Below are positions 32,569-32,589 of a stretch of 32,589 nucleotides of DNA, in pieces. Both the position numbers and the translations under genes were made by a program. A model generated the notes under the pieces. That model was not told where the DNA came from, ran no database searches, and saw nothing but the letters and a program-made list of their open reading frames with translations. Each line of letters begins with the position of its first letter. Within the stretch, counting starts at the first letter, position 1. The DNA lies in the NCBI GenBank assembly GCA_002790195.1, contig PFUR01000054.1, positions 2,104 to 34,692 on the forward strand, in the 5' to 3' direction. Origin of the DNA: Flavobacteriales bacterium CG_4_9_14_3_um_filter_40_17. Lineage in GTDB: Bacteria > Bacteroidota > Bacteroidia > Flavobacteriales > Flavobacteriaceae.

Positions 32569-32589
32569 AGAGATTGTTTTTAAGTTAAT

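Overview
The window looks like chromosomal DNA of a bacterium in the Bacteroidota, most likely a Flavobacteriia-type organism. The evidence is moderate-to-low G+C, many N-terminal lipoboxes, a type IX secretion (T9SS) C-terminal sorting domain, Bacteroidota-style -7 promoter boxes (TAnnTTTG), an exosortase of the XrtF kind with its partner membrane protein, a Bacteroidota ExbB-ExbD-TonB set, and a clade II (Sec-dependent) nitrous oxide reductase cluster. I cannot name the species from the sequence alone. No rRNA, tRNA, CRISPR array, phage or intact insertion sequence was seen.

Layout, left to right. At 1-137 a minus-strand fragment resembles an RHS/YD-repeat protein. It is followed by a secreted DsrE-like protein, a secreted M20 amidohydrolase (both +), a palindromic interspersed repeat, and a GH20 beta-N-acetylhexosaminidase (+). 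From 4307 to 12914 everything is on the minus strand: folC, a T9SS-exported endonuclease/exonuclease/phosphatase-fold protein, tonB-exbD-exbB, two tandem nhaD Na+/H+ antiporter paralogues, and a Glu/Leu/Phe/Val dehydrogenase. Then on the plus strand come a calcium-binding thrombospondin-type-3-repeat lipoprotein with 102-bp tandem repeats and a strong terminator, and an acyl-CoA dehydrogenase.

The centre (15579-23165) is a compact denitrification module. A divergent Rrf2 regulator with three Fe-S-type cysteines shares a control region, containing an 18-bp palindrome, with a plus-strand operon. That operon encodes a c-type cytochrome lipoprotein, a fasciclin lipoprotein, NosZ, a four-helix membrane protein in a NosB-like position, NosL, NosD, NosF and NosY. 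The cytochrome probably feeds electrons to NosZ, while NosL, NosD, NosF and NosY support copper-site maturation. No nosR, nosG, nosH or nosC is in the window. Directly downstream is a DUF433/DUF5615 toxin-antitoxin pair whose antitoxin reading frame lacks a normal start codon.

The right part is mostly minus strand. A tightly overlapped xrtF / XrtF-associated protein / DUF6702 operon leads into an M1 metallopeptidase. A free-methionine-sulfoxide-reductase-like GAF protein (+) is divergent from xrtF. Beyond it lie a lipoprotein gene, a large LytS-type hybrid-propeller histidine kinase, and its LytTR response regulator, which overlaps the kinase gene by 65 bp.
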